A stretch of DNA of 43,743 nt from Acetobacteraceae bacterium (GCA_031291795.1 JARLIJ010000173.1:1-43743), one strand, 5' to 3'; numbered from the stretch's first letter, positions 26,557 through 35,489 are shown. The notes: generated from the sequence alone by a model not told the origin. Program-made: numbers and translations.

Positions 26557-26589
26557 CCAGGGCGCGGGCTGCCGGCGCCGGTGCCCTGG
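26557..26589 (+). terminator. hairpin after the extradiol dioxygenase gene
   Basis: CCAGGGC (26557-26563) pairs with GCCCTGG (26583-26589), with a GC-rich, partly self-complementary loop. It lies 45 bases past the stop. No T-run, so a modest call. Confidence 0.35.
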
Positions 26590-26667
26590 ACCGGACTCGC
26601 GGCGCGGTCCATTGTCCGCCGCGTCGGTCGGCCGCCCAAATCGAAAGCATGGGAGAAATCACGGACC

Positions 26668-27564
26668 ATGAGCGCAAAAGCACATGTTGGCCTCGTCGGC
26701 GTCGGGCTGATGGGGCATGGCATTGCGTCGAACATCCTGAAGCACGGCTACGCGTTGCGCTTCCTCGATCACCCCGGCAACCAGCCGGTGGCGGACCTGG
26801 TTGCCAAGGGCGCAGCCGCCCACGCATCGGGCGCGGACCTCGCGGCGCACTGCGATATCGTCGTGCTGTGCGTCACCGGCACGCCGCAGGTGGAGGACGC
26901 GCTGTTCCGCCCCGACGGCGTTGTGGCCGGCATGAAGCCCGGTACGATCGTGATCGATTGCTCCACCGCCATCCCCGCGTCGACCCGAACGGTCGCGGCG
27001 CGTATCGCCGCGGCCGGGGGGCGGTTCCTGGATGCCGCCATGACGCGCACGCCCAAGGAAGCCGCCGAGGGACGGCTCAACCTGATCGTGGGCGCCCCGG
27101 ACGCGCTGCTGCAGGAGGTGCTGCCCCTGTTGCGGAGCTTTGCCGAGAACATCGCCCATGCCGGTCCGGTCGGCGCCGGCCACCAGCTCAAGCTGCTCCA
27201 TAATTTCGTTTCGCTCGGATTCTCCGCCGTGCTGGCCGAAGCGGCCGCGGCGGCGCGGCGCGCCGATGTGCCGGCCGAGGTCTTCGTCGAGGTGCTGGCC
27301 AAGGGCGGCGGGGCGGGCGTGATCCTGGATCGCATGAAGCCGTTCATGCTCGCCGGGGACGCTTCAGGCTTCACATTCACCCTGGCCAACGCGCTCAAGG
27401 ACCTGACGTACTACAACGCGATGACGAGCGCCCTGGGTGCGGCCAACGGCGTGGCACAGGCGGCGCAGGCGCTGTACGCCGGTGCCGTGGAGCACGGCCA
27501 CCAGGCGCGGCCGGTCCCGGAGCTCGTCACCATCCTGTCGGACGGGCCGGGGAGTGCTTCGTAG
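26668..27564 (+). CDS. NAD(P)-dependent oxidoreductase, 3-hydroxyisobutyrate dehydrogenase family
   Basis: 298 residues of the beta-hydroxyacid dehydrogenase type. The N-terminal Rossmann fold starts HVGLVGVGLMGHGIASNIL (6-24). The substrate-binding stretch is FLDAAMTRTPKEAAEGRLNL and the catalytic Lys175 is in GAGHQLKLLHNF, followed by the helical C-terminal domain. ATG at 26668 has GGGAG about 12 bases upstream. The usual DAPVSGG motif reads DAAMTRTP, a sign of a divergent substrate range. It follows the extradiol dioxygenase on the same strand. Confidence 0.9.
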   Translation: MSAKAHVGLVGVGLMGHGIASNILKHGYALRFLDHPGNQPVADLVAKGAAAHASGADLAAHCDIVVLCVTGTPQVEDALFRPDGVVAGMKPGTIVIDCSTAIPASTRTVAARIAAAGGRFLDAAMTRTPKEAAEGRLNLIVGAPDALLQEVLPLLRSFAENIAHAGPVGAGHQLKLLHNFVSLGFSAVLAEAAAAARRADVPAEVFVEVLAKGGGAGVILDRMKPFMLAGDASGFTFTLANALKDLTYYNAMTSALGAANGVAQAAQALYAGAVEHGHQARPVPELVTILSDGPGSAS

Positions 27565-27649
27565 GCGCTGATACCTCTGCACGGAGGTCTTGCGCCTGGC
27601 TTGTTCCGAGGGTGGATGCGTTCTGCGCCTTTGCATGCGTCGTAGAACC

Positions 27650-27830
27650 GTTTGATACCGACCGGCGGACGCACCAACCCGTTCCGATTTCGTCATAGAT
27701 GGGCTTGACCCGGCCACCCCCATCGGCACCGAAATCGCGTGTTCGACGGCCGCCTGCGGCACTTTCCTGGCAGGGATCGCCGGGTCAAGCCCGGCCATGA
27801 CGGTGGGTGCGTCCGTCGATTGGTATCAGT
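27650..27830. repeat. composite palindromic (MITE-like) intergenic element
   Basis: Two nested pairs of inverted arms. Outer arms: about 27650-27675 and 27806-27830, sharing GATACC and CGGACGCACC in inverse orientation. Inner arms: 27692-27714 and 27779-27801, sharing GGGCTTGACCCGGC and GTCAT. The inner arm is the same palindrome as in the element at 38611-38795. It lies between convergent genes. Confidence 0.75.
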
Positions 27831-27845
27831 CGGAACGATGTCGCT

Positions 27846-28895
27846 CTAACGACCCCGAACCATCGTTGTCGCGCGCCGGAAGAACCGTTCCTCGACCCCG
27901 TAATCGAACAGGTCCCGCTTGTATGCCGCGAGCACCGGGAAGCGTTCCTTCCAGTCCCCGTCGCCGGCCGTCGCGACCAGCCAGTCGCACACCGGCCTGA
28001 CGGCATCGGCATAGGTCGTCGCCGGCACATACCCAAGGTCCGATGCGGCCCGGCAATCCAGCACGAAGGGGCGTGGCAGGGACCACGGCGTCCTGCCGAC
28101 CGACGGCGGATATCCGGGTTCGTCCACCTCAACGATCCGGCCATCGTAGCCAAGGTGCTGCGCGATCAGCGCCGCGATCTCCGCCACGCTGGGCGCCACG
28201 GGATCGCCGATGTTCAGCACGCGACGCCCCGGCGTCTCGATCGCGATGCGGGTCAGCGCGGCAATATTGGCGGCAGCCGAGGTGTGGAACCGGCTGGTCC
28301 CGCGATACGCCAGCGGAATGGCACGGCGATGGTCGAGGATGCGCTTGACGAACCACCATTCCCGCGGATGGCGGGAGCCCACGCCATGGACCGCGCAGGG
28401 CCGCAGGATCGTGACGGGGGCGGTGATCTCGTCGAGCAAGTAACGTTCCAGCGCGATCTTCCGCGTCGAGTACGTCGCCGGGCCAGGATCCACCGTCGGA
28501 TGCGTTTCCGGGATCGGGTCGGGCAGTTCGGGAAAGCCGGTCTCCGGGGCCTCGTCCAGCGTGCGGCCGAGCCTGTCCCGGTAGACGCTGGCCGACGAGA
28601 TGACGACGAAGCTGCCCACGCTGCCCTGGACGGACTGCAACTGGCGGCCATGCTCCTGGTCGTAGGCCGTCGTGTCGATCAGCGCGTCGGCGCCGGGGCC
28701 GAGCCCCCAGCGAAGGTCGCGCGGACTGTCGCGATCGACTTCGACGACCCTGGCGCCCCGCGCGACCAGCGCGTCCGGCGGCGGATGGGCGCCGCGGTGG
28801 GAGAGCGTGACCGTCCAGCCCGCGGCCAGCAGCGCATCCGCGACCGCAAGGCCGATCTGGCCGGTTCCGCCCAGGATGAAGGCACGGCGTGACAT
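27846..28895 (-). CDS. NAD-dependent epimerase/dehydratase (extended SDR)
   Basis: 349 residues. The Rossmann start is AFILGGTGQIGLAVADALLA (5-24). Ser/Tyr/Lys follow in VVISSASVYRDRLGR and ATYSTRKIALERYLL (YxxxK present). ILRPCAVHGVGSRH and a variable C-terminal domain complete the pattern. ATG at 28895 with GGGGA seven bases upstream; an upstream TTG-type reading is rejected. It acts on nucleotide sugars or small molecules; the exact substrate is unknown. Confidence 0.88.
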   Translation of the reverse strand: MSRRAFILGGTGQIGLAVADALLAAGWTVTLSHRGAHPPPDALVARGARVVEVDRDSPRDLRWGLGPGADALIDTTAYDQEHGRQLQSVQGSVGSFVVISSASVYRDRLGRTLDEAPETGFPELPDPIPETHPTVDPGPATYSTRKIALERYLLDEITAPVTILRPCAVHGVGSRHPREWWFVKRILDHRRAIPLAYRGTSRFHTSAAANIAALTRIAIETPGRRVLNIGDPVAPSVAEIAALIAQHLGYDGRIVEVDEPGYPPSVGRTPWSLPRPFVLDCRAASDLGYVPATTYADAVRPVCDWLVATAGDGDWKERFPVLAAYKRDLFDYGVEERFFRRATTMVRGR

Positions 28896-29014
28896 GATGG
28901 TCCCCTGGGATGCTGCCTCTGTCCGAGGCCACCTCAAGGGATGCTACCAGCCCGTCCGCCGCCTGTAATGACGCATCGTGTCTGCCGCTTCAGGCCCGCC
29001 GCTTGCGGCAAACC

Positions 29015-29815
29015 TCAGGCCAGCCGCTCGCGGCAGATCGCCGACAGCCGTTCGGCCGCGAACACGATCACGAAGACGATGATCAGCAGCAGCGACACGT
29101 CCTGGTACTGGAACAGGTTCATCGCCGTCAGCAGTTGGAACCCGATCCCGCCGGCGCCTACGAACCCCAGCACCAGCGAGGAACGGATGTTCTCGTCCAG
29201 CCGGTAGAGCCCGATCCCCGCCAGCGCCGGCAGCACCGACGGCACCACCCCGTGGGTGAACACCTGCATCCGGTTCGCCCCGGTCAGGGCGAGCGCATCG
29301 ACCGGCGCCATGTCCATGTTCTCGATCGTCTCGGCGAACAGGCGGCCCAGCATGCCGACCGAATGCACCGCCAGTGCCAGCCCGCCGGGGAACGGCCCCA
29401 GCCCCACGGCGGTCACGAACAGCAACGCCCAGACCAGGTCGGGCACCGCGCGGGTGAACCCGATCAGCGCGCGTGACAGGTAGTACAGCACGCGCGATGG
29501 CGTGACGTTGGACGCGGCCAGCACCGCGAGCGGCAGCGCCAGGCAGATGCCGGCAATGGTGCCGAACAGCCCGATATCGATCGTCTCCAGCGCCGGCCAT
29601 GCAGCCTCGGGCAGATACGCGAAATCCGGCGGCATGGAGCGGGACACGATGTCCACCATGCCGTGGAACCCGCTGACCAGGTCCTGCGGACGTGCCTGGA
29701 CCACGATCAGCGACTGGATCAGCACCAGCAGCCCGAACAGGAAGCCGACGGTGCGCAGCGCGATCGCCAGGCCGCCGCCCCAGGGACGCACGGCGGTCAA
29801 TTGTGTGGTGCTCAT
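29015..29815 (-). CDS. phnE: phosphonate-type ABC transporter permease
   Basis: 266 residues with a long N-terminal helix and about five further helices. The inner-membrane-component pattern includes TIDIGLFGTIAGICLALPLA and the ABC-contact loop DENIRSSLVLGFVGAGGIGF (EAA-type). It overlaps the phnC stop by four bases (ATGA). It forms the import channel with the ATPase and binding protein encoded upstream. Confidence 0.93.
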   Translation of the reverse strand: MSTTQLTAVRPWGGGLAIALRTVGFLFGLLVLIQSLIVVQARPQDLVSGFHGMVDIVSRSMPPDFAYLPEAAWPALETIDIGLFGTIAGICLALPLAVLAASNVTPSRVLYYLSRALIGFTRAVPDLVWALLFVTAVGLGPFPGGLALAVHSVGMLGRLFAETIENMDMAPVDALALTGANRMQVFTHGVVPSVLPALAGIGLYRLDENIRSSLVLGFVGAGGIGFQLLTAMNLFQYQDVSLLLIIVFVIVFAAERLSAICRERLA

Positions 29816-30564
29816 GCGGCCTCCGCCAGATAGAGTTGCCGCACGGCGTCCTGGGACAGCCCGGATGTTGGCTGGTCGAATGCCACGCGCCCGCTGCGCA
29901 GGCCGACCACCCGATCGGCGTAGGCAAACGCCAGGTCGACCTGGTGCAGCACGCACAGCACGCCCAGGCCCTCCTGATGCGCCAGCCGGCGCAGCAGCCG
30001 CATGATCTCCTGCGCCGCCTCCGGGTCCAGGCTCGCCACCGGCTCGTCCGCCAGCACCACGCTTGGCCGCTGCGCCAAAGCGCGCGCGATCGCCACGCGC
30101 TGGGCCTGGCCACCGGACAACGTGCCGGCGCGCTGCTTCGCGAGGTGCGACAGCCCGACCTGATGGAGGTAATCCGCCGCCGCCTGCATCTCGATGGACG
30201 GCAGCAGGCCGAGCGCGGTCAACAGGGTCTGGTGGCGACCGAGCGCGCCGCACGCGACGTTGGCCAGCACGCTGCGCCGGCGTACCAAAGCCGCATGCTG
30301 CCAGATCAACGCCACGTCCAGCCGCGCCTGCCGCAGCCGCTCGCCCGTCAGGTGGGCGATGTCCCCGCCGTTGAGCCAGACCTCACCGGCGGTCGGGGTC
30401 AGCGTGCGGGTGATGCAGCGCAGCAGCGTGGTCTTGCCGCAGCCGTTGCCGCCCAGCACGACGAGGAGTTCGCCGGCCGGGACAGCAATCGAGACGTCAA
30501 TCAGGGCCTGCGTGCCGCTGGGGTAGCGCAACGCCAGCCCGCGTACCTCCAGCAGCGGTTGCAT
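29812..30564 (-). CDS. phnC: phosphonate-type ABC transporter ATP-binding protein
   Basis: 250 residues. Walker A is GGNGCGKTTLL (about 38-48), the signature is LSGGQAQRVAIARAL, Walker B is VVLADEPVASLD and the switch His is in VLHQVDLAF. Family membership follows from its place between phnD and phnE. ATG at 30564, eight bases after the phnD stop. It powers uptake of a phosphonate, phosphite or phosphate ester. Confidence 0.93.
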   Translation of the reverse strand: MQPLLEVRGLALRYPSGTQALIDVSIAVPAGELLVVLGGNGCGKTTLLRCITRTLTPTAGEVWLNGGDIAHLTGERLRQARLDVALIWQHAALVRRRSVLANVACGALGRHQTLLTALGLLPSIEMQAAADYLHQVGLSHLAKQRAGTLSGGQAQRVAIARALAQRPSVVLADEPVASLDPEAAQEIMRLLRRLAHQEGLGVLCVLHQVDLAFAYADRVVGLRSGRVAFDQPTSGLSQDAVRQLYLAEAA

Positions 30565-30572
30565 CGCGGTGA

Positions 30573-31484
30573 TCAGCTCACCTTCTTGAGGTCGATGTGC
30601 AGGGTCGTGACCAGGTCGCGGATGCCATTGTAGGCGGCATCGGTCTGCGGCACGAAGCGCTGGCCGCCGAGGCCCATGATCTTGCGGTCGGCTTCCGGCA
30701 GGGTCGACAGGTCGAGGGTCTGCAGCGCCTCCGTCAGCCGCGCCTTGAAGGCTGGTGCCAGGTTGCCGCGAACCGAGATCGGGTCGGTCGGGATCGGATC
30801 GGACTTCCACAGGAAGACGAGGTCGCCGTCCTTGTAGTGGCCGCGCTGGGTGGCCGATTCCAGCTGCTCGCTGTTCAGCTCGCCGGCATCGACCTTCTTG
30901 TTGTAGAGCGCCTCGAAGGAAGCCGTGTGGCTGCCGGCATAGAGCGCCTTGATGTCCTTCTCCGGGTCGAGGCCGGCCTTGCGCAGGCCATAGGCCGGGA
31001 AGAGGTGGCCGGAGGTGGAGGCCGGGTCGGAGAAGGCGAAGGAGTGGCCGCGGATGTCGGCCACGGTCTTGATGCCGGAGGTCGGATAGGTGACCAGGCT
31101 GGCCCAGTAGGTGTCGGGCTTGCCATCCTTGCCGGCGAACGCAGCGACGGCCTCGGCATGGGCGACCTGATGGGCCAGGACGTAGCCAAGCGGACCGAAC
31201 TCGCCGATTTCGAGCTTGCCGGCGCGCATGGCTTCGATTTCGGCGTTGTAGTTGGTGGCGACGAAGACCTTGATCTCGCAGCCGATCTTCTCGCCGATCA
31301 GCGCCGCGATATGGTCGTAGATCGGCACCAGCTTGGCGGAGGTGTCGAACGGCTCGACGCCGAAGCGGACGACGCCGCCATTCGGGCAATCTTTGGCGTT
31401 GGCGGCCTGGGCACCAGGTGCCAGGGCAAGGGCTGCGAGAATGGCGCCGGCAAGGATGCCGGTTCGGCGATGCGTGCGTGACAT
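30573..31484 (-). CDS. phnD: phosphonate/phosphite-type periplasmic binding protein
   Basis: 303 residues. A signal peptide ends near PGAQAANA (about 28). The mature protein matches PhnD/SsuA/TauA-type type II binding proteins: VVRFGVEPFDTSAKLVPIYD, FVATNYNAEIEAMRAGKLEI, GPLGYVLA, SFAFSDPASTSGHLFPAYGL and AGSHTASFEALYNKKVDAGE. It is the first gene of the transport operon and has a Pho box 65 bases upstream. Phosphite, alkylphosphonate and other ligands are all possible. Confidence 0.93.
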   Translation of the reverse strand: MSRTHRRTGILAGAILAALALAPGAQAANAKDCPNGGVVRFGVEPFDTSAKLVPIYDHIAALIGEKIGCEIKVFVATNYNAEIEAMRAGKLEIGEFGPLGYVLAHQVAHAEAVAAFAGKDGKPDTYWASLVTYPTSGIKTVADIRGHSFAFSDPASTSGHLFPAYGLRKAGLDPEKDIKALYAGSHTASFEALYNKKVDAGELNSEQLESATQRGHYKDGDLVFLWKSDPIPTDPISVRGNLAPAFKARLTEALQTLDLSTLPEADRKIMGLGGQRFVPQTDAAYNGIRDLVTTLHIDLKKVS

Positions 31485-31876
31485 AGAGTTCTCCCCGCGC
31501 TGTGTTCAGCGGCCGGGGCGGGTTTTAGGCGGTCTGCAGCCGCGCAGGATGACAGGCCGATGAAACTTGCTGGCGGAATGGGGATGAAGCGGGGCTGAAG
31601 CGCGCTTGTCCGGTTGGTGCCTGGCAGAAATGCGGACAAGTCGGGAAGTGAGTGAGACCGTGGCGGCTTTCGTGCTGTGCCGCCCTCGCGGCAGGCGGGC
31701 ATCCGGGGCCGGGAGGGGATCATTCGCGAGCTTGCGATGGCGTTTGGTCGGAGTCCCGCGCTCCTGGAGCGGGGAGCGGATCGAAGGCCGGGGGCGGCGC
31801 GGACAGGGGCGGCGAAAAGCGCCTGCCGGCAGGTTCAGGGATCTCCGGCTTCGTCGAGGGCGCTTCCGGGCGGTAG
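31485..31876. other. 392-base gap between phnD and the cupin gene
   Basis: Holds a Pho box near the phnD side and otherwise no supported gene. The right part lies downstream of the cupin gene; no clear terminator was seen there. Confidence 0.5.
31549..31566 (-). promoter_or_regulatory. Pho box upstream of phnDCE
   Basis: Minus strand GTTTCATCGGCCTGTCAT: two 7-base half-sites (GTTTCAT, CTGTCAT) separated by CGGC. This is the 7-4-7 layout of the PhoB box (CTGTCAT-N4-CTGTCAT): the second half-site is perfect and the first matches 5 of 7. It ends 65 bases before the phnD start. Predicts induction under phosphate limitation. Confidence 0.65.
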
Positions 31877-32335
31877 CTATCCCTCCAGGAACGCCCGAAC
31901 GGCCGCGTTTTCCTTCAGCGTCGCCAAGTCCGTCGCGGTCGGCAATTGCGGCTTGTCGCGCAGCTGGTTGACCATGCAGAGGAACCCGAACTTCTCGCCC
32001 TGTGTGGCGCGGAACTGGTGCCAGGTCCAGGCCGGGATGGTCACCAGGTCGTGCGGCCCTACCGTCCGGACCTCGTCACCGACCAGGCAATGGCCGTGGC
32101 CGCACAGGATCATCACGCCATGCGCGTGCTCGTGGCGCTCCAGCGTGGAGTAGCCGCCGGCAGCCATCTCGAAATACCGCAACTGGCAGTGCAGTTCCGG
32201 CTCGTCGAACAGCACCTGGCGCGAGATATCCTTGAACGGCGCGCTGCCGTCCTGCTTGTACGGCATATGCGCCACGCCGTCCCAGCGGTAGTCGTCCCGT
32301 GCCGGGCGGAAGGCCGGGACCTGTTCGGTATCCAT
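31877..32335 (-). CDS. cupin-domain protein in the RuBisCO-like operon
   Basis: 152 residues, single cupin. The metal-binding positions are His68, His70, His72 (RHEHAH) and His106 (PAWTWHQF). The Glu of the classical first cupin motif is not at its usual place. Cys50, Cys78, Cys83 and Cys120 are present. ATG at 32335, eight bases after the RuBisCO-like stop, so it is the last gene of a three-gene operon. In Rhodospirillum rubrum a cupin works after a RuBisCO-like protein to remove methanethiol from 1-methylthioxylulose 5-phosphate; the same partnership is possible here but not shown. Confidence 0.85.
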   Translation of the reverse strand: MDTEQVPAFRPARDDYRWDGVAHMPYKQDGSAPFKDISRQVLFDEPELHCQLRYFEMAAGGYSTLERHEHAHGVMILCGHGHCLVGDEVRTVGPHDLVTIPAWTWHQFRATQGEKFGFLCMVNQLRDKPQLPTATDLATLKENAAVRAFLEG

Positions 32336-32343
32336 GCGAAATC

Positions 32344-33447
32344 CTAACGATACGGGTGCTGCGCCACGCTGCGTGCGAAGGCGGCGGCTTCCTCGGCGAT
32401 GCGCGCGCGCGCCATGAGCAGGTTGCCGCCGATCAGCAACATCGTATCCGGCCCGTAGAAGTCAAGAATCTCCCCGGTCCGCGCCAGGGTCATGCCGCCG
32501 GCCGGCACCGGCAGGGCAGGGCGCAGGCCGTCATCCGTGCGGCGGGCGTTGCGGACGAGATGCCGGCACGTCTGCGGCGCATAGCCGAAGCGGCCGCCGT
32601 GGTTGGGAAAGATCACCGCATCCGCGCCCAGCAGGCGAAACAGCGACCCGATCAGCAGCGCCGGGGCAATCCGGGCGGCGCCGCCCAGGCTGGGATGGGC
32701 GAACAGCGCCATCGTGGGAAAGTCACGCCGTATTGCCTGGATGCTGGCGAAGCCGGCGATCATCGGCACCACCATGGCGCAATCCAGCCCGGCCTCCTGC
32801 GTCAGGCGGAGCTGGGCGCGCATCTGGTCGAGGTCGCCGGTGATGCTGGGGATGTAGCGCGTCGGGTGCCCGGTATCCCGCACGGCACGCGCCACCGCGG
32901 CGGCACAGGCGCTCACCCGGACGGCGAAGCGGCCGTAGTCCTGGTCCGCCAGGCCGTGGTCGTCCTTGATGAAGTCCAGCCCGCCGCGGGCAAACCATTC
33001 TGCCAGTTCGGCCAGCCGCTCCGGCGCCAGGCCCTGCGGCTTCAGCGCCGATCCGGTGAAGGCGCGGCCTCGCACGCCCAGCCGGGCACGCAGGCCGGGG
33101 ATGCCGTGGCGCGGCCCGCCGAACAGCGCGGCCAGCGAGGCGGGGACTGCAATGTCCTCCAGCACCACGTCGTCATGCAGCGAGGTATTGCCGAACACCA
33201 TGTTCAGGAACTGGCCGGCATCCTGTCCGACCGTTGCGGTCGCCATATCGATTCGAACGACGAACGTGCCGTCGCCGCGATCGGCGATGTCCTCGACGCG
33301 GCCGACGATGTCCGTCAGCACGGCCGGCTCGTCGATCGCGGCGAGTGGCATCTCCACGCTCTGCTCCACCGCGATCGCCTCCGCGCGCGCAGCGATCGAG
33401 GCCGCATCGCTGCGCACCCGGTAGGTCACGGCGAAACGGTCGGTCAT
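32344..33447 (-). CDS. RuBisCO-like protein (form IV)
   Basis: 367 residues, much shorter than true RuBisCO. It keeps Lys136 (SALKPQGL, like Lys175 of RuBisCO) and the carbamylated-Lys motif as GGLDFIKDDH (Lys161, Asp163), with His164 replacing the metal-binding Glu. The loop-6 Lys region reads FPNHGGRFGY, without the catalytic Lys. It is therefore not a CO2-fixing enzyme. Form IV proteins isomerise methylthioribulose 1-phosphate, enolise related substrates or act on oxo-isoapionate phosphates. The ATG overlaps the synthetase stop (ATGA) and the cupin follows. Confidence 0.92.
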   Translation of the reverse strand: MTDRFAVTYRVRSDAASIAARAEAIAVEQSVEMPLAAIDEPAVLTDIVGRVEDIADRGDGTFVVRIDMATATVGQDAGQFLNMVFGNTSLHDDVVLEDIAVPASLAALFGGPRHGIPGLRARLGVRGRAFTGSALKPQGLAPERLAELAEWFARGGLDFIKDDHGLADQDYGRFAVRVSACAAAVARAVRDTGHPTRYIPSITGDLDQMRAQLRLTQEAGLDCAMVVPMIAGFASIQAIRRDFPTMALFAHPSLGGAARIAPALLIGSLFRLLGADAVIFPNHGGRFGYAPQTCRHLVRNARRTDDGLRPALPVPAGGMTLARTGEILDFYGPDTMLLIGGNLLMARARIAEEAAAFARSVAQHPYR

Positions 33448-35489
33448 GGGCGCGGCACCACCAGGGCGTCGACGGCCACCGCGCCGGAGGCGCCGAGGAT
33501 CACGGGGTTGACGTCGATCGCCTGCAGCCGCTCACCCAGCGCGAGGGCGGCGTCCTGCAGCGCCACCAGCAGGTCGACGAACGTCGCCGCCGCGTCGGGG
33601 TGCTTCCACCGCGGGCTGGCCAGCACGCGTCCCAGGCTGCTGCGTGACAGCTTCGCCGCGATGGCAGCGCGATCGATCGGCAGCTTCCAGGTGGCGACGT
33701 CGTGCAGGGCTTCGGCATAAATCCCGCCAAGGCCGGCGAGCAGCACCAGCCCGACGCCCTCCGCGCGGTTGACGCCGGCGATCGCTTCCAGCTCGCCCGC
33801 CACCATCGCCTGCACCACCACCCGGGCACAGCCGAGGTCGGCGAAGGCCTGGCGCAACGCAGGTTCGTCGCGCAAGCCGACCTTCACCAGGCCGAGGTCG
33901 CTCTTGTGCGCCACCCCCTCGGCGACGCCCTTCAGCACCACCGGATAGCCCACCCGCGTGGCAGCGCCGGCGGCTTCGTCCGAGGTGGCGCATTCAATGG
34001 TCGGGACGACCGGCACGCCGAACCCGGCCAGCAGGCGCAGGCTCTCGGGTTCGGTGAGAGCGCGGGCCGGCAAGAGTGGCGCAGCGGCTTGGGCGCGCTC
34101 GGGCATCGGTGCGGGGAGGGCGGTCATCAGCGCGCCGATGCCCTCCAGCAGGATGTCGGTCTCGGTGAACACCGGCATGCCGCGCGTCTCGTAGGTCGCG
34201 CGTTCTTCCGCCGGCATACCGCCGGGGGCGACGATCAGCAGTGGCTTGCCGCTGGCCTCCCGCGCACGGGCCAGCGCGGCGCGTATCGGATCGCCCTGCC
34301 ACGGGTTCATCGAATGCACCAGCGCCAGCCCCACGCTCACGCCGGGATCGGCCAGCAGCAGCGCCGGCACGTCGCCCGAACGGCGCATGCCGCCGAAGAT
34401 GCCCAGGTCGAGCGGATTGCCGATGCGGGAGAACACCTTATGCGCATCGATCGCGGCATGGGTCTCCGGCGCGAAGTCGGCCAGCTTGATCCCCAGCGCG
34501 GCGCAGCGGTCGGCGATCAAGGAGGCGCCGGCGCCGGAGGTGGAGAGCGCGCCGAGCGCACCGGGGCAGGGGCCGAAGCGGTCCAGCAGGGCGCTGGCGG
34601 TCATCAGGCCTTCCAACGTCGCGACCTGCGCCACGCCGCTGGCCTGGAACAGCGCCGCATAGGACGCGGCATCGCCGGCCAGCCGCGAGGAATGCGCCAC
34701 CGCCGCCGCGGCGCCCGCATCCGAGGTGCCGATCTTCAGCGCCACCACATGCTTGCCCGCCGCCTGTGCCCGCAGCGCCAGTGCTCGGAAACGTGCACCG
34801 TCGTCGAGGCTGTCCACCAGCAGCGCGATCACCTGCGTGGGGGCGTGGCCGATGGCGTATTCCATGTAGTCCAGGACGGAGAGGTCGGCCTCGTTGCCGG
34901 CGGAGGCGAACAACGACAGCCCGGCGCCCAGCATCGCCAGCCGCCCGGCCATCGCATCGAACAGCGCGCCGCTGTGGGAGAAGATCGCGATGCCGCCGGG
35001 CTTCTGCCGCTTCGCGTGCGCGGTGTTGAAGCCGATCGAGACGGGGCCGTGCGCGTTGTAGATGCCGTTGCAGTTGGGGCCGACGATGCGGATGCCTTCC
35101 TCGGCGGCGACGCGCTGCAGCTCGCATTGCCGTTCGGCGCCACCCGCGTCCAGGCTCTCGGCATAGCCGGCGGAGCCCACGATCACCGCGCGCAGTCCGG
35201 CGCGGGCGCAGTCGCGCACGGCCTGCACCGTAGCCTCGGCCGGGATCGACAGGAACGCCACGTCCACGGTCTTCGGCAGGGCGGCGATGTCGGGCACGCA
35301 GGGGATGCCCTCTACCTGCTGCAGGCGCCGGCTGACGCCGTACACCCCGCCGGTGAACCCCGCCGCACGCACGTTGGTCAGCACGATGTAGCCGAACTTC
35401 GTAGTGTCGTCGGAGGCGCCCACCACTGCCACCGCGCGCGGATGGAACAGCGCATGCAGCGCGTCCTGCGTGGCGATGCGTGGGGGCAT
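33444..35489 (-). CDS. acetate/acyl-CoA ligase, ADP-forming (Acs/Acd type)
   Basis: 681 residues with fused domains. A CoA-binding domain (about 10-140) contains HPRAVAVVGASDDTTKFGYI. Succinyl-CoA-synthetase-like domains (about 150-460) contain AIFSHSGALFDAMAGRLAML and SRIGNPLDLG. The ATP-grasp domain (about 480-681) contains GYPVVLKGVAEGVAHKSDLG. It makes or uses acyl-CoA with ADP formation. ATG at 35489 has GGAG nine bases upstream. It is the first gene of the operon with the RuBisCO-like protein and cupin, and divergent from the enoyl-CoA hydratase gene (109 bases between). Confidence 0.9.
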   Translation of the reverse strand: MPPRIATQDALHALFHPRAVAVVGASDDTTKFGYIVLTNVRAAGFTGGVYGVSRRLQQVEGIPCVPDIAALPKTVDVAFLSIPAEATVQAVRDCARAGLRAVIVGSAGYAESLDAGGAERQCELQRVAAEEGIRIVGPNCNGIYNAHGPVSIGFNTAHAKRQKPGGIAIFSHSGALFDAMAGRLAMLGAGLSLFASAGNEADLSVLDYMEYAIGHAPTQVIALLVDSLDDGARFRALALRAQAAGKHVVALKIGTSDAGAAAAVAHSSRLAGDAASYAALFQASGVAQVATLEGLMTASALLDRFGPCPGALGALSTSGAGASLIADRCAALGIKLADFAPETHAAIDAHKVFSRIGNPLDLGIFGGMRRSGDVPALLLADPGVSVGLALVHSMNPWQGDPIRAALARAREASGKPLLIVAPGGMPAEERATYETRGMPVFTETDILLEGIGALMTALPAPMPERAQAAAPLLPARALTEPESLRLLAGFGVPVVPTIECATSDEAAGAATRVGYPVVLKGVAEGVAHKSDLGLVKVGLRDEPALRQAFADLGCARVVVQAMVAGELEAIAGVNRAEGVGLVLLAGLGGIYAEALHDVATWKLPIDRAAIAAKLSRSSLGRVLASPRWKHPDAAATFVDLLVALQDAALALGERLQAIDVNPVILGASGAVAVDALVVPRP

